Positions 1 to 8,293 of a stretch of 64,000 bases of DNA are shown here, piece after piece. The translations under genes were made by a program, and so were the position numbers. The notes beneath the pieces are model-generated. The model ran no database searches. It saw only the letters and a list, made by a program, of their open reading frames with translations, and had not been told where the DNA came from. Within the stretch, counting starts at the first letter, position 1, and each line of letters starts with the position of its first letter. Source of the DNA: Eutrophocola sp965662685 (GTDB taxonomy: Bacteria > Pseudomonadota > Gammaproteobacteria > Pseudomonadales > Pseudohongiellaceae). Location of the stretch: assembly GCA_965662685.1 (NCBI GenBank), contig CBFIIQ010000002.1, positions 1 through 64,000 on the forward strand. The letters are read 5' to 3'.

Positions 1-665
1 AATGGGGCATAAATATTCAGTATGCTGAACAACCCAGTCCTGACGGCTTGGCACAGGCTTTTATTATTGGTGAAAAATTTATCGGCAAAGACAATGTTTG
101 TTTGATCCTGGGTGATAATATTTTTTATGGCAGCGATATCGAAGATCAATTGACCACTGCTATATCAAGGAAGGAAGGTGCCACTATATTTGCCTATTAT
201 GTTACTGATCCAGAGCGCTATGGTGTCGTATCTTTTGATGAAAAGGGGATGGCCGTTGACCTTGAAGAAAAACCTGAGGAACCGAAATCCAATTTTGCTG
301 TGACCGGTTTATATATGTATGACAATCATGTTGTTGATATAGCCAAAACAATTACCCCTTCCGCCAGAGGGGAGTTGGAAATAACGGAATTAAATTCCCT
401 TTATCTGCAAAATGGCAGTTTGAATGTTGAGAGACTGGACCGTGGAACAGCCTGGCTTGATACAGGCACTGTTGGATCATTACTTGATGCGGGAAATTTT
501 ATCCGTGTTCTGGAAGAGAGACAGGGTTTGAAAATTGCCTGTATAGAAGAAATTGTCTATGAGAAAGGTTACATCTCCTCTAATCAATTGATTGCTTTAG
601 CCAAACCGCTGGAAAAAAGTGGCTATGGAAATTATCTGTTAAGACTATTGGAAACCAGTCGCTAA
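1..665 (+). CDS. rfbA: Glucose-1-phosphate thymidylyltransferase, 5' end missing
   Basis: First enzyme of dTDP-L-rhamnose synthesis: glucose-1-phosphate plus dTTP gives dTDP-glucose. The frame is open from base 3 and reads WGINIQYAEQPSPDGLAQAF, the conserved RmlA segment, so the true start lies before the window. About 220 of the usual ~290 residues are visible. Further family marks are LILGDNIFYG (nucleotide-binding loop), EEKP, the LYMYDN segment and RGTAWLDTGT near the C-terminus. An internal TTG at 48 is in frame but is not the start. The stop codon is directly followed by the rfbC ATG at 666, so the genes form one operon A-C-D-B. The product probably feeds O-antigen or exopolysaccharide assembly. 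Confidence 0.96.
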   Translation, partial: WGINIQYAEQPSPDGLAQAFIIGEKFIGKDNVCLILGDNIFYGSDIEDQLTTAISRKEGATIFAYYVTDPERYGVVSFDEKGMAVDLEEKPEEPKSNFAVTGLYMYDNHVVDIAKTITPSARGELEITELNSLYLQNGSLNVERLDRGTAWLDTGTVGSLLDAGNFIRVLEERQGLKIACIEEIVYEKGYISSNQLIALAKPLEKSGYGNYLLRLLETSR

Positions 666-1211
666 ATGCAGATTCATAACACCAGTATCCCCGATGTTCT
701 TGTATTTGAGCCAACGGTTCATAGTGATCAACGTGGCTTTTTTATGGAGACCTGGCGCGATGAATGGTTCTCGACTATCAATCCAGATCTTCATTTTGTT
801 CAGGATAATCACAGCAAGTCATTACAGGGGACATTAAGAGGACTTCATTACCAGCTTAAACAAACCCAGGGTAAGTTTATTCGCGTCGTTGAGGGCGAAA
901 TATTTGATGCGGTAGTGGATATTAGAAAAAGCTCACCTACTTTTGGTCAATGGACAGGGGTTGTTTTATCTGCTGATAATAAAAAATCTCTTTGGGTTCC
1001 TCCCGGATTTGCTCATGGATTTTATGTCTTGTCGAATACCGCTGAAATTACCTATAAATGTACTGATTATTATGCCGCAGACTATGAGCGCAGTTTGCTT
1101 TGGAGTGATCCTGAAATAGGTATTGATTGGCCCTTGCTGGATACAGGTGTCATCATTTCTGAAAAAGACGGACAGGCATCTTTATTCAATGATTGTGAGC
1201 CGCTTCCCTGA
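666..1211 (+). CDS. rfbC: dTDP-4-dehydrorhamnose 3,5-epimerase
   Basis: Third step of dTDP-L-rhamnose synthesis: epimerises C3 and C5 of dTDP-4-keto-6-deoxyglucose. The 181-residue length is normal for RmlC. Visible family motifs are FFMETWRDEWF, the active-site RGLHYQ with its catalytic His, GKFIRVVEGEIFDAVVDIR (cupin strands), and WVPPGFAHGFYVLS. The ATG at 666 abuts the rfbA stop and the gene ends 2 bp before rfbD, so translation is likely coupled. Cytoplasmic homodimer in characterised homologues. No anomaly seen. Confidence 0.97.
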   Translation: MQIHNTSIPDVLVFEPTVHSDQRGFFMETWRDEWFSTINPDLHFVQDNHSKSLQGTLRGLHYQLKQTQGKFIRVVEGEIFDAVVDIRKSSPTFGQWTGVVLSADNKKSLWVPPGFAHGFYVLSNTAEITYKCTDYYAADYERSLLWSDPEIGIDWPLLDTGVIISEKDGQASLFNDCEPLP

Positions 1212-1213
1212 AG

Positions 1214-2089
1214 ATGAAGAAAACAATTCTCCTGGGTGCCAAGGGTCAGTTAGGACAGCTGGTGGTAGAATCAGTACCTGATAATATCGAGCTTGATTGC
1301 TTTTCACATGAAACCCTGGATATTACCGATCATAAAGCGGTCAAGGAATTAATCCTGCAGGTATCGCCCGAAATTATTATCAATGCTGCTGCATACACGG
1401 CCGTGGATAATGCAGAAAAAGAGTCCAAATTAGCCTATGAAATAAATGCTGAAGCAGTAGAGAATATTGCCATCAGCACGCCCCCAGAAACCCGAATAAT
1501 TCATATCTCTACTGATTTTGTTTTTAGCAATAACTCGTTACATCCTTATCAACCTGAAGATCAGATAGCGCCTGTCTCTATTTATGGCCAATCAAAGGCT
1601 GATGGTGAGAGAGCCCTTATCAAGCATCACGCTGACAATTCAATTATCCTCAGGACCTCCTGGCTGTATTCAGCCAAAGGCAAAAATTTTCTTACAACCA
1701 TGTTACGTCTGATGGCCGAAAGAGATGAATTATCCATAGTAAATGACCAGTTCGGATCACCAACGTCTGCGCATTTACTGGCTCAAATAATCTGGGGTTT
1801 TGCCCTGGAGAATCAGGGAATGGGAATTTATCATTGGTCGGATCGTGGGGTTATCACATGGTATGATTTTGCCCTGGAAATATATTCCCAGGCCCGAAAA
1901 CTGGAAATACTTCAAAACGACGTGACGATCAAAGCTATAACTACCAAAGAATACCCGACGCCAGCAACCCGACCTTGTTATTCTGCTCTTGACTCCACTG
2001 CTACGGAAACGCTGTTGGGAGTAAAGACCAGTCTCTGGCAGGAAGAGTTGTATAAGGTACTAGAAATAATTAAAGACGATGACAAATAA
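1214..2089 (+). CDS. rfbD: dTDP-4-dehydrorhamnose reductase
   Basis: Last step of the pathway: NAD(P)H-dependent reduction to dTDP-L-rhamnose. 291 residues, the usual RmlD size. The N-terminal LLGAKGQLGQLV is the glycine-rich dinucleotide-binding loop. The catalytic YxxxK is YGQSK, preceded by the STDFVF segment. C-terminal family motifs include TPATRPCYSALD. The start lies 2 bp after rfbC, and the 3' end overlaps the annotated start of rfbB by 11 bp, which supports a single transcript. Confidence 0.96.
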   Translation: MKKTILLGAKGQLGQLVVESVPDNIELDCFSHETLDITDHKAVKELILQVSPEIIINAAAYTAVDNAEKESKLAYEINAEAVENIAISTPPETRIIHISTDFVFSNNSLHPYQPEDQIAPVSIYGQSKADGERALIKHHADNSIILRTSWLYSAKGKNFLTTMLRLMAERDELSIVNDQFGSPTSAHLLAQIIWGFALENQGMGIYHWSDRGVITWYDFALEIYSQARKLEILQNDVTIKAITTKEYPTPATRPCYSALDSTATETLLGVKTSLWQEELYKVLEIIKDDDK

Positions 2090-3176
2090 TATGAAGAATC
2101 TACTGGTAACCGGGGGCGCCGGATTCATTGGCGCCAACTTTGTTCAGTACCTGTTTAACACTCATGATGATCTAAACATCATAGTACTGGACGCCCTGAC
2201 CTATGCAGGCAATATCAATAATCTGAATCCGGTTAAAGATAATGAAAGTTTTTCTTTCGTTCATGGCAATATTTGTGATCAATCACTAGTAGAACAACTG
2301 CTTGAAACGCATAGTGTGGATACGCTTGTTCACTTTGCGGCTGAAAGCCATGTGGATAGATCCATAACAGGGCCCGATGCTTTTATAGAATCCAATATTG
2401 TCGGCACCCACAGTTTGCTAAAGGCAGCCAAAAATTTCTGGGAGAGAACAGGGGGCTTTACCAATCGACGTTTTCACCATGTTTCTACCGATGAAGTCTA
2501 TGGCACGCTGGGTCCGAAAGATCCTGCTTTTACCGAAGCTACTCCTTATGCACCGAACTCTCCTTACGCTGCCAGCAAGGCAGCCTCTGATCATTTGGTA
2601 AGAGCCTATCATCACACCTTCGGACTTCCTGTTACCACCAGCAACTGCTCCAATAATTATGGTCCTTACCAGTTTCCTGAAAAACTATTACCCCTCTGTC
2701 TGTTAAATATTCTTGCGGGTAAACCGTTACCAATTTATGGGGATGGCCAACAAGTAAGAGACTGGTTACACGTAGATGACCACAGCAAGGGTATTGATTT
2801 AGTGATTAAAAGCGGGGCAGCGGGAGAGACCTATAACATCGGTGGCAATAATGAGTGGGCCAATATTGATACCGTAAAACTGTTATGTGAAATCATGGAT
2901 ACTCTATTTAAGGAAAGCCCCGAATTAGCAAAACGATTTCCTGACAGTCCGGCCAGTAAGGGTAAGTTAAGCCAGGACTTGATAACTTTTGTTACCGATA
3001 GGCCCGGACACGATGTCAGATATGCCATCAATGCTGGAAAAATTTCTAGTGAACTGGGCTATGATCCGCAGCATGAATTCCATAACGGGCTAAAAGCAAC
3101 CGTACTATGGTATCTGGATAATGAAACCTGGTGGCGCACGGTTCTGGATGGAAGCTATAGAAAATCTTATTCCTGA
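2079..3176 (+). CDS. rfbB: dTDP-glucose 4,6-dehydratase
   Basis: Second step of dTDP-L-rhamnose synthesis: NAD+-dependent conversion of dTDP-glucose to dTDP-4-keto-6-deoxyglucose. 365 residues, typical for RmlB. Extended SDR features: LLVTGGAGFIGANFV (NAD loop), HFAAESHVDRSI, STDEVYG with the catalytic Asp-Glu pair, YAASKAASDH (YxxxK), NNYGPYQFPEKLLPL and VRDWLHVDDH. Two in-frame starts exist: ATG 2079, overlapping rfbD, and ATG 2091, which would give the usual short MKNLLVTGG terminus. The second fits the family better. It is the last enzyme gene of the rhamnose operon. Confidence 0.97.
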   Translation: MTNNMKNLLVTGGAGFIGANFVQYLFNTHDDLNIIVLDALTYAGNINNLNPVKDNESFSFVHGNICDQSLVEQLLETHSVDTLVHFAAESHVDRSITGPDAFIESNIVGTHSLLKAAKNFWERTGGFTNRRFHHVSTDEVYGTLGPKDPAFTEATPYAPNSPYAASKAASDHLVRAYHHTFGLPVTTSNCSNNYGPYQFPEKLLPLCLLNILAGKPLPIYGDGQQVRDWLHVDDHSKGIDLVIKSGAAGETYNIGGNNEWANIDTVKLLCEIMDTLFKESPELAKRFPDSPASKGKLSQDLITFVTDRPGHDVRYAINAGKISSELGYDPQHEFHNGLKATVLWYLDNETWWRTVLDGSYRKSYS

Positions 3177-3201
3177 TGGGCGTAAAGACAAGGTAAGTAA
3201 T

Positions 3202-3807
3202 ATGATTAAGAGTCTCATATATTTCCTGTTGCTGACTTTCTCTTTTGGTTCTTCAGCGCATGCAACAACAATTCAGAAGCTTGAGTTTCAGGATATTGCG
3301 GATAACTCTGCTCTGATAGTAGAGGGTGAAGTGGTTTCTATTTCACATTTCAGCGAAGACAATTTTGTCTATACACGGGTACAGATAAAAATTGATGATG
3401 TTCTGAAGGGGCTTGATCCCGGAGAATTTATTGAACTGGATTTCCTGGGTGGCAAGCAAGATGGTAAGTCTGTTCAGGTTGCCGGTCAGGATATCCCTGA
3501 AAAAGGCGAAAGAGGATTTTATTTTATAGAAGATCTTGCCATGAGAGCGATAAACCCGCTGACTGGTTGGTCGCAGGGACATTTTAGAATTGTGACAGAT
3601 GCCAAGGGTCATCAGTTGCTGGAGAAAAATACGCTGGTTGATTCTGAGGCAATACTGGACCTCAATAACAACAAAAATTCAGCATTGGCGACCAAGCTAC
3701 GTAATTTGAAGTTCAGTAGTACCCTGGTAAAAAAGGCCTCTTTTAGTCCATCTACACCAGACGAACTTCGTGAAGCCGTCAGGGAATTAACCCGCAGAGC
3801 TAAATAG
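3202..3807 (+). CDS. Secreted protein of unknown function, upstream of matrixin
   Basis: Not recognised. From ATG 3202 (preceded by AAGGTAAG) it is 201 residues and begins MIKSLIYFLLLTFSFGSSAHA, a standard Sec signal peptide with an Ala-x-Ala site. A longer frame opens at 3121 but would bury the signal peptide and overlap rfbB, so 3202 is preferred. The mature part is mostly beta-like and soluble, with no membrane segment; a VEGEVVSI...VYTRVQIKIDDVLKG stretch suggests an OB- or immunoglobulin-like barrel, by inference only. Its TAG overlaps the GTG of the metalloprotease gene, so the two are probably co-translated and may act together outside the cytoplasm. Confidence 0.72.
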   Translation: MIKSLIYFLLLTFSFGSSAHATTIQKLEFQDIADNSALIVEGEVVSISHFSEDNFVYTRVQIKIDDVLKGLDPGEFIELDFLGGKQDGKSVQVAGQDIPEKGERGFYFIEDLAMRAINPLTGWSQGHFRIVTDAKGHQLLEKNTLVDSEAILDLNNNKNSALATKLRNLKFSSTLVKKASFSPSTPDELREAVRELTRRAK

Positions 3808-5255
3808 TGCGAAAATCTTCTGGCTTAATACTTTCCCTTGTACTGCTGCCATTTATGGCGCTGGCATACAATCTGGATGGTAATCGCTGGCCAAATGGTC
3901 AGGCGACTTTCTTCGTGGATATTCCAGGCACCGCACCATCGGGCATTTCATGGAATGAAGGTTTTGAAGATGCTCTGGCACAGTGGTCTGAAGAAACGGA
4001 TTTCTCTTTTTTAATTAATCGCTCCTATATGGATCCCTGTGAAGGGTTCACTTCCAGTACAACAAATTCGGGTTTCCCTGATGGCGATGGGGACGCAATT
4101 AATGGCACTGATTTCGCTGATGATGTCTGTGGTAATGAATTTGGACTCGGGGTGTTGGCGATTACGCTTTCCATAGCATTACCAGGCAATCTGGGATTTG
4201 CCTTGATCGACCAGACAGATATTCTCTTTAATAACGATTTTGATTGGGATGTATATTCCGGACCTCGACGTTCCGAGGTTGATTTCAGGCGTGTCGCCTT
4301 ACATGAACTGGGGCATGCCATTGGGCTTGCACATGAAAGCAGTGGACAGTCCATGATGGCGCCCTCTATTGGAGATCTGGATTCGCTACAGCCAGATGAC
4401 ATAGCCGGGGCGAATGCTCTCTATGGAGGCCCGGGGGACTGTGAAATATTATCAATCGGCATTAACTCGGTTCTCCAGGATTCACTGCAGCAAGGCGATT
4501 GCTCTGTACTCGAGTTATATGGAGGTGGTCAGGATACCAGTTTTGTCGATACCTACAGTTTTAGCCTGGACTCAGATACCAGTCTGAGCATTATGATGGA
4601 GTCTTCCAAGCTGGATTCAGTACTGTTGCTTACCGATAACAAGCTCAATGGCGTGGATTTCGACGATAATTCTGCCGGGAAATGTGATGCCCTGATCAAA
4701 GGCACGTTTCCAGCCGGAGACTACCTGCTTCTTGCCAATACTTATGTAGAGCCCGTTACATGCCCGGGAAACACAGGTAACTATAAAATCAGTATTTCCG
4801 ATAATACGCTGCCAATTCTAAATCGTTCCCGGTCTATTTCAGGCTCGCCCAATAACAGCATTTTTCATGGCGGTGCGACATCGGATGGCCTGAACTTCAA
4901 GTCCAGTTTTCAGGCCTCCGAAGCCATCAATGTATCCGCCAGTATTCAACCAGACCCCAGCCATGTGGGAGAAGGAGCAGCGTTTTACATGCTGATTCAG
5001 TTAAGCAGCGGAGAAAAGCTGGCAAAAAATGCCGCGGGTAAATTCATCCTGTTGGATAAATTATCCAGCATTCCTCCCTTTAGTGTCACTAATAGTCTGT
5101 CCTCTAAACAGGACATCAATATCTTGAAGAACCTGAAAGGGGAAAAGTTTGGTGTCAGCAAACTGGGTGTTGATGTTTTTCTTGGTTACTCTCTTGATTC
5201 TGCTCCTGGTGAAATCTATTTTAACGGCAAACCAATCTCTTTCTTCATCAATTAA
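3807..5255 (+). CDS. Secreted matrixin-type zinc metalloprotease
   Basis: 482 residues. GTG start at 3807 overlaps the preceding stop by one base. A signal peptide (about residues 1-20, ending FMALA) is followed by a catalytic domain with HELGHAIGLAHE at residues 166-177: the metzincin zinc site HExxHxxGxxH with H166, H170, H176 and catalytic E167, then SMMAP, the Met-turn. This is family M10 (matrixin-like). Residues ~215-330 resemble a bacterial pre-peptidase C-terminal (PPC) beta domain; the remaining C-terminus is unassigned. Probably periplasmic or extracellular; substrate unknown. No cysteine-switch propeptide is seen between the signal peptide and the catalytic domain. Confidence 0.88.
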   Translation: MRKSSGLILSLVLLPFMALAYNLDGNRWPNGQATFFVDIPGTAPSGISWNEGFEDALAQWSEETDFSFLINRSYMDPCEGFTSSTTNSGFPDGDGDAINGTDFADDVCGNEFGLGVLAITLSIALPGNLGFALIDQTDILFNNDFDWDVYSGPRRSEVDFRRVALHELGHAIGLAHESSGQSMMAPSIGDLDSLQPDDIAGANALYGGPGDCEILSIGINSVLQDSLQQGDCSVLELYGGGQDTSFVDTYSFSLDSDTSLSIMMESSKLDSVLLLTDNKLNGVDFDDNSAGKCDALIKGTFPAGDYLLLANTYVEPVTCPGNTGNYKISISDNTLPILNRSRSISGSPNNSIFHGGATSDGLNFKSSFQASEAINVSASIQPDPSHVGEGAAFYMLIQLSSGEKLAKNAAGKFILLDKLSSIPPFSVTNSLSSKQDINILKNLKGEKFGVSKLGVDVFLGYSLDSAPGEIYFNGKPISFFIN

Positions 5256-5317
5256 TCCCGGACTGGGCAAGGCAGTGAACCGGTGATCTGTGAGTACCGT
5301 ATTAACTCAAATACAGG

Positions 5318-5323
5318 TATAAT
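5318..5323 (+). promoter_or_regulatory. Possible -10 box upstream of the cytochrome c5 gene
   Basis: A perfect TATAAT lies about 97 bp before the GTG at 5420. No good -35 hexamer is found 16-18 bp upstream, so this is only a candidate sigma-70 promoter for the cytochrome gene. Confidence 0.25.
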
Positions 5324-5419
5324 TTCGGCCTCAAAATTCACCAGGTTCCTGTAAATTTACCTTACTTAAGCTATTAGTGAGGAGGTTACAGTCCTGACAT
5401 CAAAGCAAGAGGAATTACA

Positions 5420-5863
5420 GTGATTCAACAATCTGGATCAGCTTTTTCAAAATACGGGCTTATGGCGGTGTTTCTGCTGGTATTTTCCGGTGCATTGTTT
5501 GCCGCATCAAATGACAAATTAATCGAAAGAATAGCCCCTGCAGGCTCTGTCTGTGTGGTGGGTGATTCCTGTGCTGGCGGTGTTTCCGTTGCCGCAGCGG
5601 GTGGCAGTGCTGGTGCTCTGGATCCCGAGCAAACCTACAATACCTATTGCGTGGCCTGCCATGGCACCGGGGCAAATAATTCACCTGTCCTTGGTGATGC
5701 TGTCGCCTGGCAGCCGCGTATAGACAAGGGTATGGACACGTTGTATTCGAATGCAGTGAACGGTTTTAACAATGGCGCAATGCCTGTTAAAGGCCTGTGT
5801 ATGAGCTGCTCTGAAGATGATGTTAAAGCTGCCGTAGACTACATTCTCTCCTCTGTTCAATAA
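5420..5863 (+). CDS. Cytochrome c5-like monohaem protein
   Basis: 147 residues with a GTG start preceded by AAGAGGAA. A signal peptide or anchor covers about residues 12-30. Haem motif CVACH at 77-81. The distal region AMPVKGLCMSCSEDDVKAA has the MPxKGxCxxC pattern of cytochrome c5: the axial Met is in AMP, and the two C-terminal Cys form a second structural pair characteristic of the family. Periplasmic electron carrier, possibly membrane-tethered through an uncleaved signal segment. It stands alone between the metalloprotease and comM genes. Confidence 0.88.
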   Translation: MIQQSGSAFSKYGLMAVFLLVFSGALFAASNDKLIERIAPAGSVCVVGDSCAGGVSVAAAGGSAGALDPEQTYNTYCVACHGTGANNSPVLGDAVAWQPRIDKGMDTLYSNAVNGFNNGAMPVKGLCMSCSEDDVKAAVDYILSSVQ

Positions 5864-5898
5864 GGCACGTCACTTCCTTTTTATTGTCTCTCTATTTT

Positions 5899-5929
5899 TT
5901 CGGCTTTCTTTACATCAGGGAAAGCCGAA
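5899..5929 (+). terminator. Perfect 10-bp hairpin after cytochrome c5 gene
   Basis: TTCGGCTTTC at 5899-5908 pairs exactly with GAAAGCCGAA at 5920-5929 around an 11-nt loop, 36 bp after the cytochrome stop. The run of T lies before rather than after the stem, so it is not a textbook intrinsic terminator; it may act as an mRNA 3' stabiliser. Confidence 0.4.
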
Positions 5930-6035
5930 AATATTCCAGCATGTGTTTGCTAAAGCACCATTTCTAAACTATTAATGAAGTGATAATGTCAGGCTAATCG
6001 AGCCTGATAGCCATATTTTACTCAGGGATCGAGTA

Positions 6036-7541
6036 GTGTCACTTGCCGTTGTAATAACCCGCGCCAATGTAGGTATTGATGCCCCGGAAATCCGCGTTGA
6101 GGTACATTTATCCAATGGGCTTCCGGGGTTTTCCATTGTTGGTCTGCCGGAAACTGCGGTAAAGGAAAGTAAGGAAAGGGTCAGAAGTGCGCTCTTGAAC
6201 TCTCAACTGGAGTTTCCGGCCAAACGTATAACACTTAATCTTGCTCCCGCCGATTTGCCTAAAAGTGGTGGACGTTATGACCTGGCAATAGCCATAGGTA
6301 TTCTGGCCGCATCCGGACAGATAAGCTCAGATGTGCTGGAAAATGTGGAGTTCCTTGGAGAGCTTGGTTTATCAGGAGAAGTAAGAAGTGTCACTGCAGC
6401 ATTGCCAGGTATTATCGCGGCACATCGAGAGGGGCATGTGGTTATTCTTCCCAAGGGCAATGGCAGGGAAGCAGGCCTGCTCAAGAAGGGCAGCTCTTTT
6501 CTGGCCGGCCATCTGCTTGATGTCATCAGCCATTTGAAAAAAGTGCAAAGTCTTGAAAAAGTTAAGCCTGTTCGTTTGGGCAGGCCTGATTTTACTGAAG
6601 ACATGAAGGATGTTGTCGGGCAGGCAACAGCCCGCCGTGCCTTGATGATTGCCGCGGCAGGTAATCATAATTTACTGCTTCAGGGTCCTCCCGGCACTGG
6701 TAAAACCATGCTGGCAAGTCGTATATGCTCAATTTTACCGGTGATGGAAGAAAGTAGTGCACTGGAAGTGGCGGCGCTGTGCTCCATTGCCTCGCGGGGA
6801 TTTGAGCCTGAAGCCTGGCGAATTCCCCCTTTCAGGGCACCTCATCATACGGCGTCGGCAGTTGCTCTGGTGGGAGGAGGTAGCACGCTGAAAATAGGTG
6901 AAATTTCCCTGGCTCATCGTGGCGTTTTATTCCTTGATGAGCTTCCGGAATTCAGCCCAAAAGTCCTTGAGGTGCTAAGAGAGCCACTTGAATCAGGTTA
7001 TATTTCCATATCCCGTGCCAGTTATCAGGTACGTTTGCCAGCAAGATTCCAGCTAATAGCAGCAATGAATCCCTGTCCTTGCGGCTATCTGGGAGACCCT
7101 GAAAGGCAATGCCGCTGTAGTCCGGAAAAGATAAGGCGCTATCAGTCAAGAGTGTCCGGCCCCCTGCTAGATAGAATTGATCTTCATGTCCAGGTGCCCA
7201 GGTTAAATTACCATGAAAGAAATCATTTAATGTCAGTCAAAACATCTTCCTCGGAAAACAGTGATTCCATGCGTGAAAAAGTCACGCGGGCAAGACAAAG
7301 GCAAATGGAGAGAGTGGGGAAAACCAACGCAACACTTGGACAATCGGAAATACTGAATCTTTGCAGGTTGTCAGAAAAAGATGAAGATTACCTGAAACAG
7401 GCCATGCAGCAATTAAAACTGTCAACTCGTGCTTTTTTCAGAATACTGAGGATGGCGCGGACAATTGCCGACCTTGATGACGCTGCAGATATACAAAAGC
7501 AGCATTTGCTGGAAGCTATTGCTTTTCGTTTTCCGCGCTAG
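6036..7541 (+). CDS. comM: ComM / YifB-family Mg-chelatase-like AAA+ ATPase
   Basis: 501 residues, full length. GTG start at 6036 gives the canonical MSLAVVITRA terminus. The N-terminal domain (about 1-170) carries VEVHLSNGLPGFSIVGLPE. The AAA+ domain has Walker A GPPGTGKTM, Walker B LFLDELPEF, AAMNPCPCGYLGD with zinc-type cysteines and a second Cys pair (QCRCSPEKI). The C-terminal Mg_chelatase_C part ends RMARTIADLD. In Vibrio and other naturally transformable bacteria ComM is a hexameric helicase aiding branch migration during integration of transforming DNA; in most gammaproteobacteria it is conserved without proven competence. The 3' end overlaps convergent ubiK by 26 bp. Confidence 0.96.
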   Translation: MSLAVVITRANVGIDAPEIRVEVHLSNGLPGFSIVGLPETAVKESKERVRSALLNSQLEFPAKRITLNLAPADLPKSGGRYDLAIAIGILAASGQISSDVLENVEFLGELGLSGEVRSVTAALPGIIAAHREGHVVILPKGNGREAGLLKKGSSFLAGHLLDVISHLKKVQSLEKVKPVRLGRPDFTEDMKDVVGQATARRALMIAAAGNHNLLLQGPPGTGKTMLASRICSILPVMEESSALEVAALCSIASRGFEPEAWRIPPFRAPHHTASAVALVGGGSTLKIGEISLAHRGVLFLDELPEFSPKVLEVLREPLESGYISISRASYQVRLPARFQLIAAMNPCPCGYLGDPERQCRCSPEKIRRYQSRVSGPLLDRIDLHVQVPRLNYHERNHLMSVKTSSSENSDSMREKVTRARQRQMERVGKTNATLGQSEILNLCRLSEKDEDYLKQAMQQLKLSTRAFFRILRMARTIADLDDAADIQKQHLLEAIAFRFPR

Positions 7542-7794
7542 CTATCGGTTCATGAGCCTGGGCGTTTTCCATCGCCTGGATTTTTTCTTCCAGTTTGGCA
7601 ATGGTTTGCTCGGCCCGTTCAAGCACTTTCAGCTGGGCATCAAACTCCTCCCGGGTGACCAGATTCAGTCGCGAAAAGGCACTTTGCAGAGCCTCGTGTA
7701 TGTTTTTTTCAACATCATTTCTAACGCTTTGAGCCATGGGCATCATGGTGGCGATTTTGTTGCTCAGATCACTGAGGAACTCATTGTTTAACAT
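7516..7794 (-). CDS. ubiK: Ubiquinone biosynthesis accessory factor UbiK (BMFP domain)
   Basis: 92 residues; a small alpha-helical protein starting MLNNEFLSDLSNKIATMMP, with the VTREEFDAQLKVLERAE hinge and a C-terminal coiled coil rich in Glu and Lys, matching the BMFP/YqiC family. In E. coli and Salmonella UbiK supports the aerobic ubiquinone synthesis complex with UbiJ and binds lipid. AAGGAA precedes the ATG on the minus strand. Convergent with comM and divergent from the PII gene, an arrangement common in gammaproteobacteria. Confidence 0.9.
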   Translation of the reverse strand: MLNNEFLSDLSNKIATMMPMAQSVRNDVEKNIHEALQSAFSRLNLVTREEFDAQLKVLERAEQTIAKLEEKIQAMENAQAHEPIASAENEKQ

Positions 7795-7936
7795 AGTTTT
7801 TTCCTTGACTTGTTGAGGTAAATTTTAATCCAGGCAGAGCGCACGGGGAATCGTTTTTTTAGGTTAACTAGCTTATACTCTCGTGATGCAAAAGACAGAT
7901 ATGTCTTTTTTGAAGCATAGTGTGAGGATAACAAAC

Positions 7937-8275
7937 ATGAAAATGATTACAGCGGTGATTAAACCGTTCAAACTGGATGATGTTCGAGAAGCTTTATCCG
8001 GTGTAGGAGTACAAGGTATCACAGTAACCGAGGTGAAAGGTTTTGGTCGTCAGAAAGGCCACACTGAACTGTACCGGGGAGCTGAATATGTTGTCGATTT
8101 CCTGCCTAAGATTCGCCTGGAAATTGCTGTTGATGACTCAATGGTAGAACAGGTTATAGAAGTGATGAGCAAGGCTGCCAATACCGGCAAGATTGGTGAC
8201 GGTAAGATATTTGTTCATGCCCTGGAGCAGGTTATCAGGATACGTACCGGGGAATCCGGTAGCGACGCCCTCTAA
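7937..8275 (+). CDS. glnK: Nitrogen regulatory protein PII (GlnB/GlnK family)
   Basis: Signal integrator for nitrogen status; it binds ATP/ADP and 2-oxoglutarate and controls partners such as the ammonium transporter, NtrB or glutamine synthetase adenylyltransferase. Starting at ATG 7937 gives exactly 112 residues beginning MKMITAVIKPFKLDDVREAL; upstream in-frame ATGs at 7883 and 7886 would add a non-conserved tail. T-loop Tyr51 (GAEYVVDF), the uridylylation site, is present, as are the conserved GKIGDGKIFV and RIRTGE segments. No amtB gene is adjacent, so GlnB versus GlnK cannot be decided here. Confidence 0.93.
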   Translation: MKMITAVIKPFKLDDVREALSGVGVQGITVTEVKGFGRQKGHTELYRGAEYVVDFLPKIRLEIAVDDSMVEQVIEVMSKAANTGKIGDGKIFVHALEQVIRIRTGESGSDAL

Positions 8276-8293
8276 CTCTGCCTGGCGCCGGTT

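Noticed and set aside
7816..7936. Sigma-54 promoter before the PII gene
   Set aside because: No TGGCAC-N5-TTGC element found; only a weak TATACT near 7874 suggests a sigma-70 promoter.
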